Source: Lonicera japonica (lineage: Eukaryota > Streptophyta > Magnoliopsida > Dipsacales > Caprifoliaceae). Taken from it: a stretch of 64,000 bases of DNA. The translations under genes were made by a program, and so were the position numbers. The stretch lies in NCBI GenBank assembly GCA_021464415.1, contig CM038470.1, positions 34,652,099 to 34,716,098 of the forward strand, written 5' to 3'. The first letter of the stretch is position 1. The number at the start of each line of letters is the position of its first letter. Positions 46,274-58,325 of this stretch are shown piece by piece. The notes beneath the pieces are model-generated. The model saw only the letters and a program-made list of their open reading frames with translations. It did not search any database and was not told where the DNA came from.

Positions 46274-47943
46274 CTCACTCAGACATGTGAACCCATCTTC
46301 AAGCTCCTGAGGAAATCCTCACCAGGAGAATGGGACGATCAGTGCCAAGAGGCTTTCAATAAAATCAAAGACTACCTCTATAACCCCCTAGTATTGGCCC
46401 CACCACAGGCCGGGTTTCCATTAATCCTATACCTAACAGTCATCGATACAGCTACAGGAGCCATGTTAGCCTAACATCTAATGGATACGTGAAAGGAATT
46501 GGCCATTTACTATGTTAGTAAGAAATTGTCCCCATTCGAGATAAACTACACGCCATTGGAGAAAATCATGCACCGCTCTTGTCTGGGTAACGCAGAAATT
46601 ACGTCATTACATGCTGGTATTTTCGGTCATCCTGGCATCACGAATTGATCCACTGAAATACCTCTTTGAGAAACCGGCTCTCTCAAACCGTTTGGCAAAA
46701 TGGTTATTCTTACTCTCCGAGCTCGACATCACCAACATGACCCAAAAAGCAGTTAAAGGAAAAATCATAGCTGACTACCTACCCCACAACCCAATATTGG
46801 GGGACATGCTGGGGGAAGCAAAGTTTCCAGATGAATCTATCATGAATCTTGAGACCGATGAAGACTGGAAATTGTGCTTTGATAGGGCGCCAACCGAAAT
46901 GGGAATGGATAGGCATCATGTTAGTTTTCGCCCCGAATCAAACTCACTCCCCAGTATCTTATCGTCTAGACTTCTTCTACACCAACAACATGGCCGAATA
47001 TGAAGCCTGTATAGTCAAATTATAGATCGCACTCCAAATGGGTATAAAGAGAATACAAGTGTACGGAGATTCGGCATTAGTAGTCCACCAAGTTCTGAAA
47101 GAATGGAAGATTAAAGATGAAAAGTTAGTCCCATACCTCGCCCAGCTGAAGGATGTCGCAGGGAGATTCGAACACTCAGAGTTTTACTATGTTCCCCGAT
47201 CACAAAACAGTTTGCGGACGCGCTGGCAACTTTGGCATCTATGATCGATATCCCGGAAGGCATTAAAGAAATCACTCTTACGGTACAAAGAAGATCAGGA
47301 CCGACTCACTGCATGGCCCTTGAGACAGAAGATGAAGAGAGCGAGGACTCATCCACCTGGTTTTATAACATCTGGAACTTATTAAAGAACCATCAGTATC
47401 CCAAGCAAACAGACAAGATAACGCAGATTACGCTTAGAAGATTAGCGTCAAGATTCATACTTTGTGCCGGAAGGCTATATAAGAGAAATTATGACAGGAC
47501 TCATCTCCAATGCCTCACTAAAGAAGAATCTGTTAAATTAATGAATCAGGTACATGGGGGGATTGTGGACCCCATATAAGTGGTCATACGCTGGCCCATA
47601 AAATCATCAGACAAGGTTACTACTGGTTTACCCTTCAGAACGACTACGTTAATCACGTACGCCGTTGTCACAAATGTCAAATCTATGCCAAGTCTCAAAA
47701 GCTCCCCCCGAAAGAGTTGTACAATATGACCTCCCCCTGGCCTTTCGCAACCTGGGGAATCGACATCATTGGGAAGATCTCACCCAAGGTAAGCAACAGC
47801 CACGATTATATACTAGTAGCCATCGACTATTTCACCAAGTGGGTAGAGACCGAATCCTTCAAGACCCTTGATGCCAGGAAAGTTGCCCAATTCGTTAGAC
47901 GGAACATCATCTGTCGATATAAGGTCCGACACGAGATCATCTC
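46274..47943 (+). pseudogene. A2 RNase H, archaeal RNase H and 5' half of integrase
   Basis: RNase H remains (46300-46860) are split by stops. The aRH is frameshifted near 46890 but shows VYGDSALVVHQVLKEWKIKD and HSEFYYVPRSQNSL. Integrase keeps the zinc-binding CHKCQIYAKSQKLPPKELYN and the first catalytic Asp (WGIDIIGKI), both changed in A1. The core ends at RHEIIS, where the A3 LTR is inserted, so the second Asp and the Glu are absent. Confidence 0.75.
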
Positions 47944-49474
47944 TGTAGACACCCCGATCCGTGACCTCCGCAAGAACACTAATGACTATCGAGAAGTACA
48001 GTTTTTGGAGTCCGAGACCTATCCGAGCACCCAAAACTGCCCCGAAAGGTTTTGTTGGCCAAACAAACCTGTTTTTAAGGGGGATTATCGCGCGACAAAC
48101 CAGTATGTTGCGCGCCAATCTCACTTGTGTCGCACGACAAACCCCTCTAACCCAGACCATCTACTCTCTGACACATCAGTCTGTCAGAGACATCACTTTA
48201 GCCATTTGTCGCGCGACATTGCTCAATATATCGCACAACACTTGTCCTTTTTGGGGAAATGTCGCGCGACAATTCTCCCAGCACTATAAATAGGCCAACA
48301 CCCCCGAGGATTTAAAGATAGCAACTTGTGTTCTAAGCATTCTGAGTTTTATATCTGATTTTCTGGTCTTTTATCAAGTATTTTCTACGATCGTCTTATT
48401 TTTGAAGAATTATCGAATCTATTCTCGACACCCAACGTGTCCCGTATCTGGAATCGAATTCTCGAAAATATCTAAAGAAGGAAAAGATTATTATTGTCGG
48501 AGATCTCTCTGCCATATTATATTTTCTTTCTTATTATTATTCTCGTCGGGAAGGTAAAGAAAGTCTCTTCTAGTATTTAAAATTAAATAATTTGTGTACT
48601 TGTTTTACTACTGTTGTTATGTCCACGTTTTATTTGAATAAACTTATTACCAAGTTATAAAATAGTCTACTGGTTTCTAAAAATAGTGACCCTGATAAAA
48701 CTAATTACAAGACCAAAAAAATAAGTACATTATCATCCGGATAAAACTCTATTTTCAAAACCAGGACCGATAAAACTTACTTAGGAATTAAAATTCAGCA
48801 TATCCCGTCATTTCCATAGACTGTGATGTGCCTGATAAAACTCACCTCAAAGAGTTCTAATTCCATATCAAATTAGTCCCGATACAAGATCTGAACTTTT
48901 GCAAAAATCATCAAAACATGAGAAAACCGTCATTATCTGAGGAAATAATATGGGAAACTCTCTTAAATAAAAAGGCTTTTGTCACTTGTATCTACATTTT
49001 TCAAAACAAAACATCAGATCTCGGATCACAAAGATTTTCATCCCTTTCCCCGTTTTTTCCCAAAATAAGGGTTTTTCATTCGGGAAGTAGTAGACTGTCA
49101 GTAAAAGCATCCAAGTTTTTTAACATAAAATTAACATATAAAAGATCACTATAGACCGAAAGGGCGGAACGGGTGCTTAACACCTTCCCAATCCGTAACA
49201 TAGTTTTCGAACCCTATAAAATCCTGGTTTCGCAGACGAACGTGTAAAAAAAGGATATTTGTAGCCTTTCCTCTTACACAACTATTTTGTTCATTTTCTC
49301 GTAAAACGTACTGGCAACTCTGAACGAACCTCTTGCATCTAAAAATAGGATAGAGGGACACCCGATATGAATTATCAACACGTATAAGCAAATGGAACAA
49401 TAAAATCCTTTTCGATGTTTCAGACGCCTAAACACAGGATCGAGACCCGGGGGTCTTAATTGCGGATTCTCACA
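47944..49474 (+). mobile_element. 5' LTR of A3 (family A)
   Basis: It runs from TGTAGACACCCCGATCC to GGATTCTCACA, 1531 bp. U3 has TGTCGCGCGACA palindromes at about 48084, 48204 and 48260 plus variants, and a TATA box at 48285. The perfect inverted repeat CTCTGACA-8-TGTCAGAG lies at 48166-48189. U5 has the shared GACCGAAAGGGCGGAACGGG block (49153) and a PBS-like CTGGCAACTCTGAACG (49310). Confidence 0.85.
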
Positions 49475-49475
49475 G

Positions 49476-49493
49476 TGGCGACTCTGTTGGGGA
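49476..49493 (+). other. Primer-binding site of A3
   Basis: TGGCGACTCTGTTGGGGA, one base after the LTR end and one change from the consensus in this window. It marks 47944-49474 as a 5' LTR. Confidence 0.8.
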
Positions 49494-50179
49494 TCTAGAA
49501 AACTAGGCTCTTATATGTGAACTTTTGTTTATTTGTTGAATATCTGCTTTTACTGCTTTCTTTACTTATTTTTCTATGTTAATTAATTGCGAAGAAACCT
49601 TTTTCTAAAAAAATCGAGGTTTTTCAAAAATACGTAATAAAGATAATTATATTTGTAAACCAACCTTTCAAAGTTTGCACGCACTTCACAAATCATGCAT
49701 TAGATCTATGAGTGTGAAATTACCCCAAACCCTCGGAAGTATTATAAATGAGTAAGGAGTTGGCTTGCTTGGGCCAACATAAACCAAAAGCATTTATTTC
49801 CACTCTCCTTGGCCAAGTATGCCCCCGAGGTATATCGAGTGATGAGAATACTCACGTACCCGGGAAGTATATCAAAATATTCTTGCACGTACCCGCCCCT
49901 GGGGTATATCGCAAGGTCTTGCCAAATAGGAGGGAGCCTGAAGCCTTTACCGTTCGTATACCTGCGTTGCATATAAGATCGAGCCAGCTAAAACACTTGT
50001 CAAACAGCCGTAGGGTATGTACCACCTTACGACTTCCTTTACACCACTCCTTTAAAACCCGAGTCTTTTCTCGGTGACATTATTTTTAGTGGTTCTTTTG
50101 GTAAAAAATTGAGTCGCACCATAGTCTTCCTTCATCTCCGCCACGTGATTTCGTCTACAGCCATAAACGACGACAGTCT

Positions 50180-51263
50180 GGAAGGTTGGGCCGGTTGAGA
50201 TCATACCGAAAGATTGGTAAGACCAAGCATATCCACAATGGCCGATGGACATGAGAATCAATAAATAGATCAAAGCCTAGCCGAGACATCAGTAGTCCAG
50301 CCAACCCTAGCCGAGATGCATCGCTTACTTATGACCATTAGCAAGAATTTAGCGAGCCTCACGACCGAGCAACAGGGTACTCAAATTCGAATAAAATAGT
50401 TGTCAGCCGAACGAACTGCACCATCGGGGTTTGAACGACTAACACTGAATCAAGATCCGAATCAAGGGAAGTCATCACAAGTACTCCCCCCAGTCCAAGG
50501 AACCAACCCACAACAAACGGGTCCCATCCCAGTCGGTCCCGTCCAAACTGACCCTAACAACCAAAATTTGTAGGCCCCGGATTCAGGCCCTACCTATCAG
50601 CAATAAAAGCCCCCCATCGTTTGGTCGCAACCCCAAGTCCAACCGGGTTTTGATCCTCACTATCAACAATGCCGCAAGTTCCAACGAGACCTATCCCACC
50701 ACCAGCCCTAGTAGCCCCTCCCAACGAGTACCCGAATATCAACCGACTCTAAGTAGTATATACAGAATCAGTTATAGCACGAGAACAGCCCGACGAAGTG
50801 TCGAAAGAAAGCAAAAAAATTGAAGGAATACATAAGGGTCCTGCAGAAGGGAGTTTTCCTAATAAAAGAAGCAGATGAGATTACAGACATGAATACCTTC
50901 TCCCTTTACCCGGAAGCAAGATTGCCCCAAAGGTTCAAACTCCCCTCTATCACCAAATTTACTGGAACCACACCCCCGAAGACTCACCTCCAATCTTACA
51001 TCTGATCCATGAAAGTGTCTGGTTGTGGAGAACCCGAACTAGCTCAGGCCTTTCACATGACTCTCACGAGAGCCGCCCTGAGATGGTTTTTTTTATCTAG
51101 AGAGGCATCACACGAAGACTTGGGGAGACATCGTCAAGGAGTTTATGACTAAGTACAGGTCCATTGAAGATTTAGAGATTACCCGTAAGCACCTAGAGAT
51201 GGACAAGCAAGGTGAGAAAGAAAGCTTCAGCGATTTTGTCACATGTTGAAGAGAAATGGCCTC
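50180..51263 (+). pseudogene. A3 Gag remains
   Basis: Many frame breaks, but the order of segments follows A1: QPTLAEMHRLLMTISKN, SAERTAPSGFER, then EITDMNTFSLYPEARLPQ, KLPSITKFTGTTPPKTHL and SFSDFVTC. An in-frame TAG in the capsid (51098) is at the same place as the TAG at 33385 in A1. The sequence ends at GEMA(S), where an inverted LTR begins. Confidence 0.7.
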
Positions 51264-52814
51264 TGTGAGAATCCGCAAATGCGACCCCCGGGTATCATTC
51301 CCGTTGTTGGGCGTCTAAAACGTCGGAGAGGATTCCGTCGTTCCATTTGCTTCATTGAGTTTGATAATTCAATATCGGGTGTCCCTCTACCCTATTTCTA
51401 GATGCAAGAGAGTTCGTTCAGAGTCGCCAGTATGTTTTACGAGAAAATGGACAAAAAGGGTCATGTAAGAGGAAAGGCTACGATAAGCCTTTCTTTACAC
51501 GTTTGTCTATGAAACTAGAATTCTATAGGGTTCGAAAACTATGTTACGGATTGGGAAGGTGTTAAGCACCCATTCCACCCTTTCAGTCTCTAGTGGTCTT
51601 ATATGTTTATTTTATGTTGAAAAACTTGAATGCTTTTACTGACAGTCTACTACTTTCCAAGTGAAAAACCCTAATTCTTGGGAAAGACGGAGAAAGGGAT
51701 GAAAACCTTTGTGTTCCGAGATCCGATATTTTGTTTTTAAAAGAGATAAATACAAGTGATGAAAGTTTTTTAGGAGAGATAGAGTTTCCCGCTTTATTCC
51801 CTCAGATAAATGACGATTTTCTCGGGTTACTTTTGGAAAAGTTTGTATCTTGTATCGAGACTAATTTAATGTGGAATTAGAATTCTTGAGGGGAATTCTA
51901 CCAAACATATCACGGTCTATGAAAGAGACAGGATATACCGAATTGTTAATTCCTAAGTAAGTTTTACCGATCCGGGTTTTGAAAACATAATTTTATCCGG
52001 ATGATAATGTACTCACTATTCTGGTTTTGTAAATGATTTTATCAGGGTCTTTTGTTTTGAAAACAATAGACTATTTGCAACTTGACAATAAGTTTATTAA
52101 AATAAAATGTAGACAGAACAACGGAAGTAAAACAAGTACACAGATATCTAATTTAAACACTAGAAGGGACTTTCTTTACCTTCCCGATGAGAATAATAAT
52201 AAGAATGAAAATATAATACGGCAGAGAGGTCTCCGGCGATAATTATCTTTTCCTTCCTCAGATATTTCTGAGAATTCGATTCCAGAAGCGGGACACGTCG
52301 AGTGTCGAGAGTAGATTCGATAATTCTTTAGAAATAATACAATAATAGAAAATGCTTGACGAAAGACTAGAAAATCAAATATATAAGCCAATAATTCTTC
52401 AATCCCAAGTTGCTGTCCTTGAACCCTTGGGGGTGTTAGCCTATTTATAGTGCTCGGGGGAGAATGTCGCGCGACATTTCCCCAGAAAGGGCAAGTGTCG
52501 CGCGACATGTTGATTAATGTCGCGCGACAAACGGCTGAAGTGATGTCTCTGACAGACTGATGTGTCAGAGAGTGGATGGTCTGGGTCAGAGGGGTTTGTC
52601 GTGCGACATAAGGGAGTTTGTTGTGCGACATAAGGGGGTTTGTCCCGCGACATCTCAATATGTCGTGCGACAATCCTACTTAAAAACAGGTTTATTTGGC
52701 CAACAAAACCTTTCGGGGTAGTTTTGGGTGTTCGAGTGGGCCCCAGACTCCAAAAACTGTACTTCTCAAAGGTCGTTAGGGTTCTTGCGGGGGTCACGGA
52801 TCGGGGTGTCAACA
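51264..52814 (-). mobile_element. Family A LTR in inverted orientation
   Basis: The plus strand starts TGTGAGAATCCGCAAATG and ends CGGGGTGTCAACA, so the LTR is complete (1551 bp) on the minus strand. The usual A features are present: palindromes near 52470, 52497 and 52518, inverted repeat 52547-52570, and TATA near 52441 (minus). The 5-bp flanks (GCCTC left, GACCC right) do not match, so it is not a clean solo LTR. There is no PBS on the left. Confidence 0.8.
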
Positions 52815-53113
52815 GACCCTCTCGACTCAAGTTTCTTGCTTGCAAGGAATTAAGGCGACTGGAAGAGACCGTGATCCATGGTTCCCGCAAGAACTCTAAG
52901 GAAGTGTGCGTATGCAAAAAGTGTTCGTGAGTGCCTCTGGAGAGGGCTTCGTGTTTGGGTTTTGCCTCCGGAGAGGACTTTTGTTACCTCATTGCCTCTT
53001 TCGAGGACTTTTATTTGCTTTGCTCGCCTCAGATGGGAGGACTACCATTGCTACACTGTGCCTCTCTGGGAGGGCTTTTGTTCTTCTTGCCTCATGTGGG
53101 AGGACTACCATTG
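52815..53113. repeat. GC-richer stretch with imperfect GCCTC...GGAGGAC repeats
   Basis: Repeated words GCCTC(T/C)GGAGAGG, GAGGACTTTT and ATGGGAGGACTACCATTG (the last twice, near 53033 and 53095) make an irregular minisatellite between two LTRs. Open frames cross it in all plus frames, but there is no domain. It could be the 3' untranslated part of an element ending in the next LTR. Confidence 0.5.
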
Positions 53114-54374
53114 TGTGAACACCCCAATCCACGACTCTCGTGTGAACACAGGTTTTCTTAAAACAAGCATCTTGCGTTTTTGTGTTGAGTTATCATGCAT
53201 ATAGAAGACCGATAGGAAATACTCCATTTTCGGTCGCGTTGGGAGTCTGATATAACCTTGGTTGCCTCTTCGCTTACTAGGACGGGGATCGACCTGCCCG
53301 GTCAGGTCGCGGGGTGCGGGGCAACGCCCCGTTAGTTTTTTTTACTTTTTTTGGTGAGCCAGCCGCACGCCCCTAACCGTACGGCTACCTGCCAGCCGTA
53401 CGGTTTGCCCCCTTGTCGCAGCCCCTAGCCGCACGACCCAGCCGCACGCCCTGTCGCACGCCCTAGTCGCACGCCCTGCGGCTACCCCCTGCGGTTGGCC
53501 TCTTTTGGAGCGTTTTTGGCGGTTTTTTCCCTATAAATAGGAACTTTGGGCTCCCATTTTAAGGGATCAACACTCATTAGTGTTTTTAGTAAGTAGAAAC
53601 TCTGTCAAAATCTTTAGAGAGTCATTTTAGAGAATTTCTAGAGAGAGAATTTCTAGAGAGATAAAGTTTTAGAGAGAGAAAATCTAGAGAGAGAAAGTTT
53701 TAGAGAGAGAGAAGGAAGCAAGCAAGGCAACTAGGCGAGGCTCTTATTTCTTCTTCAGGCGCATCAGGTACGTCTTTCTACAACCATCCTTAATTTCAAT
53801 ACTGCATTTAAATTCGTTTTAATACAGAAAATTAGATAACTTGCAAAGAAGTTCACTGCTTTCAAAACAAATCCTTTCTAAGTTTTACAAGAAACCTAAA
53901 ATTCGTTTTGACACGTTTTCAAAATAAACAAAAATACAAAAACAGTTTCCAAAAGAAAGGAACTACGAGACTCTGATTTCATTCTACGAATGAATACGTA
54001 GGCGCTCGCAAAGCTCGAGTCTGATTTCAAAATATTGTTTTAAACTAAATCTATCCGGAAAGGACTATTCTGAAAACCATTCGAACTACTTGCAAGATAT
54101 CTAAAATAGGAATTAGATACATGATCCATTAAGAGACCGAAAGGGCGAATTGGGTGCCTAACACCTTCCCAATTCGTAACGTAGTTCCCGAACCCTAGCA
54201 AAGTAAATTTTCAATCTCTGGTTTTAAACTATGAAAGATAGTTCATTTTCGAATTATCCTTCGTACGACCTTTTGTTTGTTTTCTCGTAAAACAAACTGG
54301 CGACTCTACAAAACACGTTTTCAAATAAAACCGAGAACGAGGACTCTTTTCTTCTCTCGGGTCTCGCGCGGGTG
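53114..54374 (+). mobile_element. Family B LTR, plus orientation, 3' end slightly eroded
   Basis: It starts TGTGAACACCCCAATCC, like the TGTAGACACCCCGATCC of family A. It shares with the right-edge LTR (63853-64000, minus) the end block TTCATTTTCGAATTATCC, CAAACTGGCGACTCTACAAA and TCTCGGGTCTCGCGCGGG. The last bases (CCGGATTCTCACA) and PBS are missing here. U3 has the GCCG(C/T)ACGG array and TATA at 53532. U5 has the GACCGAAAGGGCGAATTGGG block (54135). Orientation is opposite to the right-edge LTR. Confidence 0.75.
53346..53539 (+). promoter_or_regulatory. Family B LTR promoter: GCCGTACGG array and TATA box
   Basis: From 53346 to 53490 there are about ten copies of GCCGCACG, CCGTACGG, TCGCACG and TGCGG(C/T)T words, followed by TATAAATA at 53532-53539. 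TGTCGCACG variants within it look intermediate to the family A palindrome. Confidence 0.6.
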
Positions 54375-54473
54375 TGAGTCTTGGTCCTCTTGTGTTGAAA
54401 AAAGGTTGATTCAGAACTTGTCTTGCTCCACTCTTTTTTTTTTTTTTTTTTTTTCAAACTGGTCAGAAATGAG

Positions 54474-54635
54474 GGTAGCCGCACGGGGTAGCCGCAGGGC
54501 GTTCGGCTGGGAGCATGCGGTTGGGGGTAGCCGCAGGGTTTGACCCCCCAGCCGTACGGCTGGGAGCCAACCCTACGGTTGGGGGCCAGTCGTACGGCTG
54601 GCTAGCCTGCGGCTGGCTCCTTATTCCTATAAATA
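54474..54635 (+). promoter_or_regulatory. Promoter of gene 1 (family B): GCCGTACGGC array and TATA box
   Basis: Between 54474 and 54615 lie several AGCCGCACGG, AGCCGCAGGG, CCAGCCGTACGGCTGG (a perfect 16-bp palindrome near 54549) and CAGTCGTACGGCTGG copies, followed by TATAAATA at 54628-54635. The ATG follows at 54745. The same motif type and distance are found in the family B LTR and in front of gene 2. Confidence 0.65.
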
Positions 54636-54744
54636 GTGGCCTGTTTGACTCATTTCTCACCACTTCTTCTTGCAATCTCTCTCTCTAGCATATAAATATC
54701 CAATTTTCAAAAAAATTTAGCGAGTGTCTTATACAAAGTGAGTG

Positions 54745-57700
54745 ATGGCGTTTGCGAGGCTACTATCGATTTTTGTTTTCATGATGATGGGGGGCCCACC
54801 GGAGGGCGGGGAGGTGCCGGAGCTACTCCCTGGCGATGAGATAGACTCTATCACAGCGATGATGGACGGCCGATTAGTTTGTGCGAGGCATCACGATGAT
54901 TGGGAGGGGGTGGCCTGGGAGGGGCCACTGGGGGCAGACGGGTCGCTGCAGCGAGCGATGTACCGTGATGTGCCCTTGATCTCGCCGGGAGAGGGGCGGG
55001 AGTGGCTGCTGATGGAGCTTGCCGCACACGAGATCCGGCGCCGTACTCGGGTATATTTTGATTTTTTTAGTATTTACATGATGTGATTTTTCGAAAAGAA
55101 TGCAATGACATGATATGCATGAAATGTGATAAATTTAATAATTACTTGCCATAAAAAAAAATACTTAACATAGCTTATATTTTTCTTAAAACATGTATTA
55201 GCCAGTATTAGCTTAAAAATTTTTTAACACATGTGATGTGGCAGAGGAGTGGACGTTGCCGTGGTATCACGCGTGCCGCTCCCGAGCTACGAGATCAGCT
55301 ACCCCCGTTGGTGACGGCCTATTTGAGTGCGACCCCGTTCGGACGATTCATCGAGGTGCTGCCTGGCGGAGATTTCCAACGATCGGTGAGTTTGCCGACA
55401 GTACTGGGGGAGAGATGGTGGGATACGACGCATACCTTCCATTGGAATTGGGGCGAGATGACGCTGACCCCGGAGGACGTGTTCGTGCTGACGGGACTAC
55501 CCTTTGGAGGAGAGGCTCTGTCGCCCAACCCTCGGTTGCGAGTTACATTAGACGGGATGGGAGCGGCACTCGGTTGGAGACCGAGTCGGATCGTGGCATA
55601 TGGGATACCCTACACTGCGATGGTGCATCACATCGAGGCGGAGAGCGAGAGGTTTGGGGACGGACCGATGACACGACAGGAGGTTCGACAGCTATCTCGG
55701 TGCTTCCTATTGCTATTGATACACGACTTCTTCTATGCACAGGGCGGCGACAACCTACGGCTATGGTGGCTTCCTTATCTGCGATTCTTCGACCAGCTGT
55801 ACACATTTGCCTGGGGAGGTTATGTATTGGCGGTGCTGTACGAGTCGATGGATTTGGTGTGCCGGCACATGGAGCTCAACCATCGCGGACTGGTCACGCT
55901 TTGGGATGTAATTATTTAAGTTAAAAACTCATTTATCTTTTTACGAGAAAAGCATGTGATTATTATATAAAAACTGACGGTTCTATTAATTGTGATAATT
56001 TGTGACAGATGTGGTTCATTGCGCATACCCATCAGGGTATTGGTCAAATCCATCTGCACCCGACCTTCGCAGATGAGTTCCCGCTCTTCAGACGGTATTA
56101 CAGCGGGAACATAGTTGGGGTGTATCGGTATCTGACCCCGGACGTCAGTGCGGGCGACGTCTCAGGCCTCCAGCTAGACCGGGTATGAGATTGACTTAAC
56201 TAAAATTTTAATTATATTTGAAAAAGAAAGTTGAGTTATTTATTAGCGTATGTTTGATGTGGCAGGTGCAGTGGAGCCCATGGCCCGCATTTGTGACGCA
56301 GCAGTGGGGGTATGCGGATGCGTTGGTGGCGGCTCGTTCGAGGCGATTGTTCCTGCACGAATACGGGGCAGCTTTCTACCTGGGGGAGCGCGTGGTGCGG
56401 CAGCACACTCCCGGGTTGGGATTCAGAGTTCCGGCCTGGCCTCCAGCGGCAATGAGGCGGCCGGGCACTCTATCTGGAGAGGAGCGGGCTGCGTTCATGG
56501 GAGGCGTCCCGATGGAGGATTTGTTGGCTGAGGGAGAGTATGGGACCTTCGCGCACCGCTACTTGATGCGAGAGATGAGGGGGGTGTGCGGCAGAGTGAT
56601 GTAGGCGAGGTATGCTGCTATCGGGGGAGATCCATTATTCATCCGGGGGCAGCTGTACATTTCACAGAGGGTCCCACATCAGTCTGCCCCTGCGCCGAAC
56701 CGGAGGGCTAAGGGGATTGCGGATTCGGACGATGAGGATCCGCATGGCGAGAGGGATGAGGAGCCGCAGCCTGTGGAGGAGGAGGAGGAGGACGACGAAG
56801 GGGGGTCGGAGGAGGTGCCCTTGGGAGGAGGCAATGGTGGGTCGCCCCCAGTTGGGTCAGGCGGAGTAGGGGTCGAGGGGCCGGCTGCTGCGGTCTCGCC
56901 TGGACGAGGTAGGGCTACGAGGGGCGGGAGGAGTCCATTGGGAGGTCGGAGTCCCGTATCGAGGCCACCTATTCCATCGTCGATAGGGGGGAGGACACCC
57001 CAGTTGTCGTCAGAGGATATACGGCAGATGCTGGAGTCGGCGCAGACACCCGGGGGACGCGGGTCGATGTCAGGATCATCGCCTGTCTATGGGTCCGGCG
57101 ATATGGATTGGGCTCAGCACGTATCCTTCTCGCCGTTGCTGCGCACACCCGTGGGGTCGCCAGGTGCTGGATCAGTGGGGTTGAGGCCATACTCGTTGTC
57201 TACCCCTTCCTCAGGAGCGGCTCGCGGCATAGTCTTCCGAGAGTTACGAGAGAGGGAGGTCCAGCTGGGAGTGGAGGCGGGCATCGGTCAGACCCTAGCC
57301 GGTGAGGGCGGTGATAAAGGGAAAGGGAAGGCGGTGGCGCCCGAGTCGGAGATGGGAGAGGACACTGGGGAGGACATACCCACGGTAGGCGGCGCTGGTG
57401 GAGCTGGTTCGTCACAGGCTCCTGAGGGTGGAGCGTTGGCGTCGTACTCGATCCCGGAGTACCCTCGGGATATCCCTTACTTGGATTTCGGTCTACCCAA
57501 GCAATACCGGATTCCTGACATACCTGAGGGCGATGAGCGGATGGGGGACCCTAGCACACGTCTCGGGCGAGGAGGTAAGGTTTCTTTTTAAACAGTTGAG
57601 TATATGCGACTTATGAATGTTACTGATTGGTAATTTTGGTTTTGGCAGAGAGGTTCGTTCCTACTTCGCGAGGTAGCTGAGTTGCTGAAGAGCTACTTCA

Positions 57701-57987
57701 ACATGTACGGACTGCTGACGTTTGCGGCTCCTTTCCCGGTGGAGTACATGGGTCGGTACAGCAGGCGCTTGGCGGGCGATACGACTGCCACCTATCACCC
57801 CTCTCGGTCACGGTCTCGGTCGGCGGCGCCGTCTCAGTCGGTTCAGCAGTCGAGGCGTACATCCCATCTTGGTCCTTCTCCTCATGGCGAGGGTCGTACG
57901 ATCTCGGAGAGTCCGGCGGAGGGCGCGGGAGAGACGCAAGCGAAGCGGCCGCGTACGATGGATCCTCCTCCTTCGCCTCAGCGTTGA
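54745..57987 (+). pseudogene. Gene 1: plant mobile domain (MAIN-like) protein, five exons, one amber stop
   Basis: Five exons with GT-AG introns: 54745-55050, 55245-55907, 56009-56182, 56266-57574 and 57649-57987. Exon 2 carries the PMD core: SLPTVLGERWWDTTHTF, GEMTLTPEDVFVLTGLPFGG and later HPTFADEF. Exon 4 continues WSPWPAFVTQQWGYADAL, then an acidic stretch and a Gly/Pro/Ser-rich linker. Exon 5 is SR-rich and ends KRPRTMDPPPSPQR, a likely nuclear signal. Defects are an in-frame TAG at 56602-56604 and a phase mismatch at the last splice. PMD proteins such as Arabidopsis MAIN/MAIL1 act in the nucleus in silencing and genome stability. The same gene end is found antisense in A1. It is a former element-borne gene rather than a host locus. 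Confidence 0.7.
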
Positions 57988-58003
57988 TGGTTCGATGGTT
58001 TAG

Positions 58004-58325
58004 GTTTAGAAAAAACAATTTTAATTTAAGTAGTTACTTTAAGTTATGTTTTTAATAATAAAAAAACTTTGTTAATTTAGTGGTTAATTTAAATGTGTTT
58101 GTTTTGTTAGGAAAAGATGTCAGTTTATCAGTGTGATCGGTTTTGCTTTATAAATAAAATATTTATGCTTTTTTTTTTTTTTTAGAAAAAAACATGTTTG
58201 CTTGTGTTGTGATGTGAATGTTATAATGCTGTTGTGAATGTGTTTGGAAAAATGGTTATTTTATACATGTTGGCAAAATTATTATGAACTTGATTTAATT
58301 AATTACATTCGTCGGCGAACGTATC
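58004..58325. other. 3' flank of gene 1
   Basis: AT-rich non-coding sequence with a T-run near 58170, interrupted at 58326 by a solo LTR. The sequence resumes at 59505 as the upstream region of gene 2. Confidence 0.55.

Larger units (their letters stand above)
42747..47943 (+). mobile_element. Tat element A2, lacking both ends
   Basis: It starts inside the capsid part of gag (ITSKHLEMPKQGEKESFSDF) and runs through zinc knuckle, G-patch, PR, RT, RNase H, aRH and half of integrase. It is cut at 47943 by the LTR of A3. It is close to A1 throughout but has its own stops, frameshifts and an RT deletion, so it is a separate copy. The missing integrase half is not found on the far side of A3. Confidence 0.8.
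47944..51263 (+). mobile_element. Tat element A3: 5' LTR, PBS, leader and decayed gag
   Basis: LTR 47944-49474, PBS 49476-49493, leader with the conserved block (49738-49940), then gag sequence similar to A1 up to 51263. There it is cut by an LTR A copy in the opposite orientation. The element inserted into the integrase of A2. Nothing of its pol is present. Confidence 0.75.

Noticed and set aside
53310..53332. GGGGC-AAC-GCCCC hairpin followed by T-run, like a bacterial terminator
   Set aside because: The context is a plant LTR and the T-run is low-complexity sequence. There is no reason to call a rho-independent terminator.
55238..55924. A 228-residue open frame overlapping exon 2 of gene 1 in another frame
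   Set aside because: It has no PMD motifs. The overlapping frame matches PMD and fits the splice sites, so this one is a high-GC shadow.
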